A stretch of 64,000 nucleotides of DNA, taken from contig BRXU01000004.1 of the NCBI GenBank assembly GCA_030267565.1, positions 3,726,501-3,790,500 of the forward strand. Reading direction: 5' to 3'. The stretch comes from Pleodorina starrii (lineage: Eukaryota > Chlorophyta > Chlorophyceae > Chlamydomonadales > Volvocaceae). Positions 61,678 to 64,000 of this stretch are shown in pieces. Below the pieces are notes generated by a model. That model saw only the letters and a program-made list of their open reading frames with translations. It was not told the DNA's origin and searched no databases. The first letter of the stretch is position 1; the number at the start of each line of letters is the position of its first letter. The translations under genes and the position numbers were made by a program.

Positions 61678-62090
61678 GTGTGGCATTGCGTGGGTGTGAG
61701 GGGGCATTGTGGGTCTGTGGAGGGTATGGACTGGACGGGAGCCGGGGAGGTGCGCCACCGGGGACAGCCTGCGCAGGAGGGCCTCGGGGCGTGGCTGCGA
61801 GGCGGCCCGTTGTCGGGGACGGACGATGAGAGCCTGCTCCGCTGTGTTGATGACCGCTTGAGACCGGTTCGGGCTCCGTGATGCAGGCCCTACATCGGTG
61901 TCTGGCGCAATGTACATGCGTGTAAATATTTGTCTCAGGTTATTCCTTCCCCGGTTATTGGGCCAAGGTCCCGCAGCATGGAAGATCCATGCGCATGCGA
62001 TTGTTCCGAATCCAAATCCAAAGGACAGTTTCGAACAGAGGACCACCCCCAAAACACAAGCGCCAAGCTATAGATCAAATGACACCTGCT
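61678..62090 (+). repeat. 413-bp direct repeat, right copy (PRD1-like 3' end)
   Basis: This is a copy of 54875-55287. It carries a truncated PRD1-like coding end (stop at 61879-61881) and its TGTAA. It ends 103 bp before the RecQ start codon, so it now forms most of the RecQ upstream region. The coding part is a dead fragment with no upstream exons. Confidence 0.92.
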
Positions 62091-62193
62091 TGTATATCTG
62101 TGTTCAGTATTTTGCCGCTTTGCGTTTAACGTAGCTGCACCAAACTTTATCCAAACTGTCAATTGGTAGCGGGAACCGAGGTGTCGAACTGGC

Positions 62194-64000
<1,807 letters not shown>

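Overview
This is nuclear DNA of a green alga, most likely a volvocine (Chlamydomonas/Volvox-type) chlorophyte. The pointers are very high GC, genes broken into many short exons with GTGAG/GTAAG donors and TGCAG acceptors, GC-rich low-complexity inserts (poly-Ala, Gly, Pro) in proteins, TGTAA polyadenylation-type signals, an SRCR receptor gene, and a plant-type PRD1 gene. No prokaryotic operons, CRISPR arrays, rRNA or tRNA genes were seen. I rebuilt each gene by hand from splice signals, codon phase and family resemblance. In every model the spliced length is a whole number of codons or ends in a consistent phase at the window edge.

Layout, left to right. A minus-strand secreted SRCR receptor (355-5313) runs off the left edge. 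It is divergent from an MFS transporter (6399-9495, +). A 26-exon CHD1-type chromatin remodeller (10023-27132, +) follows. Convergent to it is a UFD1-UBX fusion gene (28923-31386, -), then a probable sulfotransferase (31782-33545, -), which shares a 186-bp divergent promoter with a gene of unknown function (33732-36760, +). An 87-residue, four-exon gene (37991-39141, -) and a gene-poor 2-kb stretch come next. A putative F-box protein with membrane helices (41202-44761, -) is divergent from a 15-exon PRD1/MEI1-like gene (45388-55078, +), whose relatives act in meiotic double-strand break formation.

The right end is rearranged. The last 413 bp of the PRD1-like locus (54875-55287) recur almost identically at 61678-62090, just upstream of a UBA-like/RecQ helicase gene (62194 to beyond the edge, +). 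The 6.39 kb between the copies holds a minus-strand charged coiled-coil/RG-rich reading frame cut in two by a Ty3/Gypsy chromodomain retrotransposon (57062-61483) with apparently identical 437-bp outer LTRs and a 5-bp ACGTC target duplication. Inside it lie a third, inverted and diverged 437-bp LTR, duplicated leader segments, a deleted protease-RT fragment and an inverted integrase.

The genes are not an operon, but several share themes: chromatin (CHD1), protein turnover (UFD1-UBX, F-box) and recombination (PRD1-like beside RecQ). No single novel defence or metabolic system stands out. The most unusual signals are the duplicated PRD1 tail beside RecQ, the mosaic retroelement, the charged tail on CHD1, the membrane F-box protein, and a recurring GACCCNNGGGTC palindrome.
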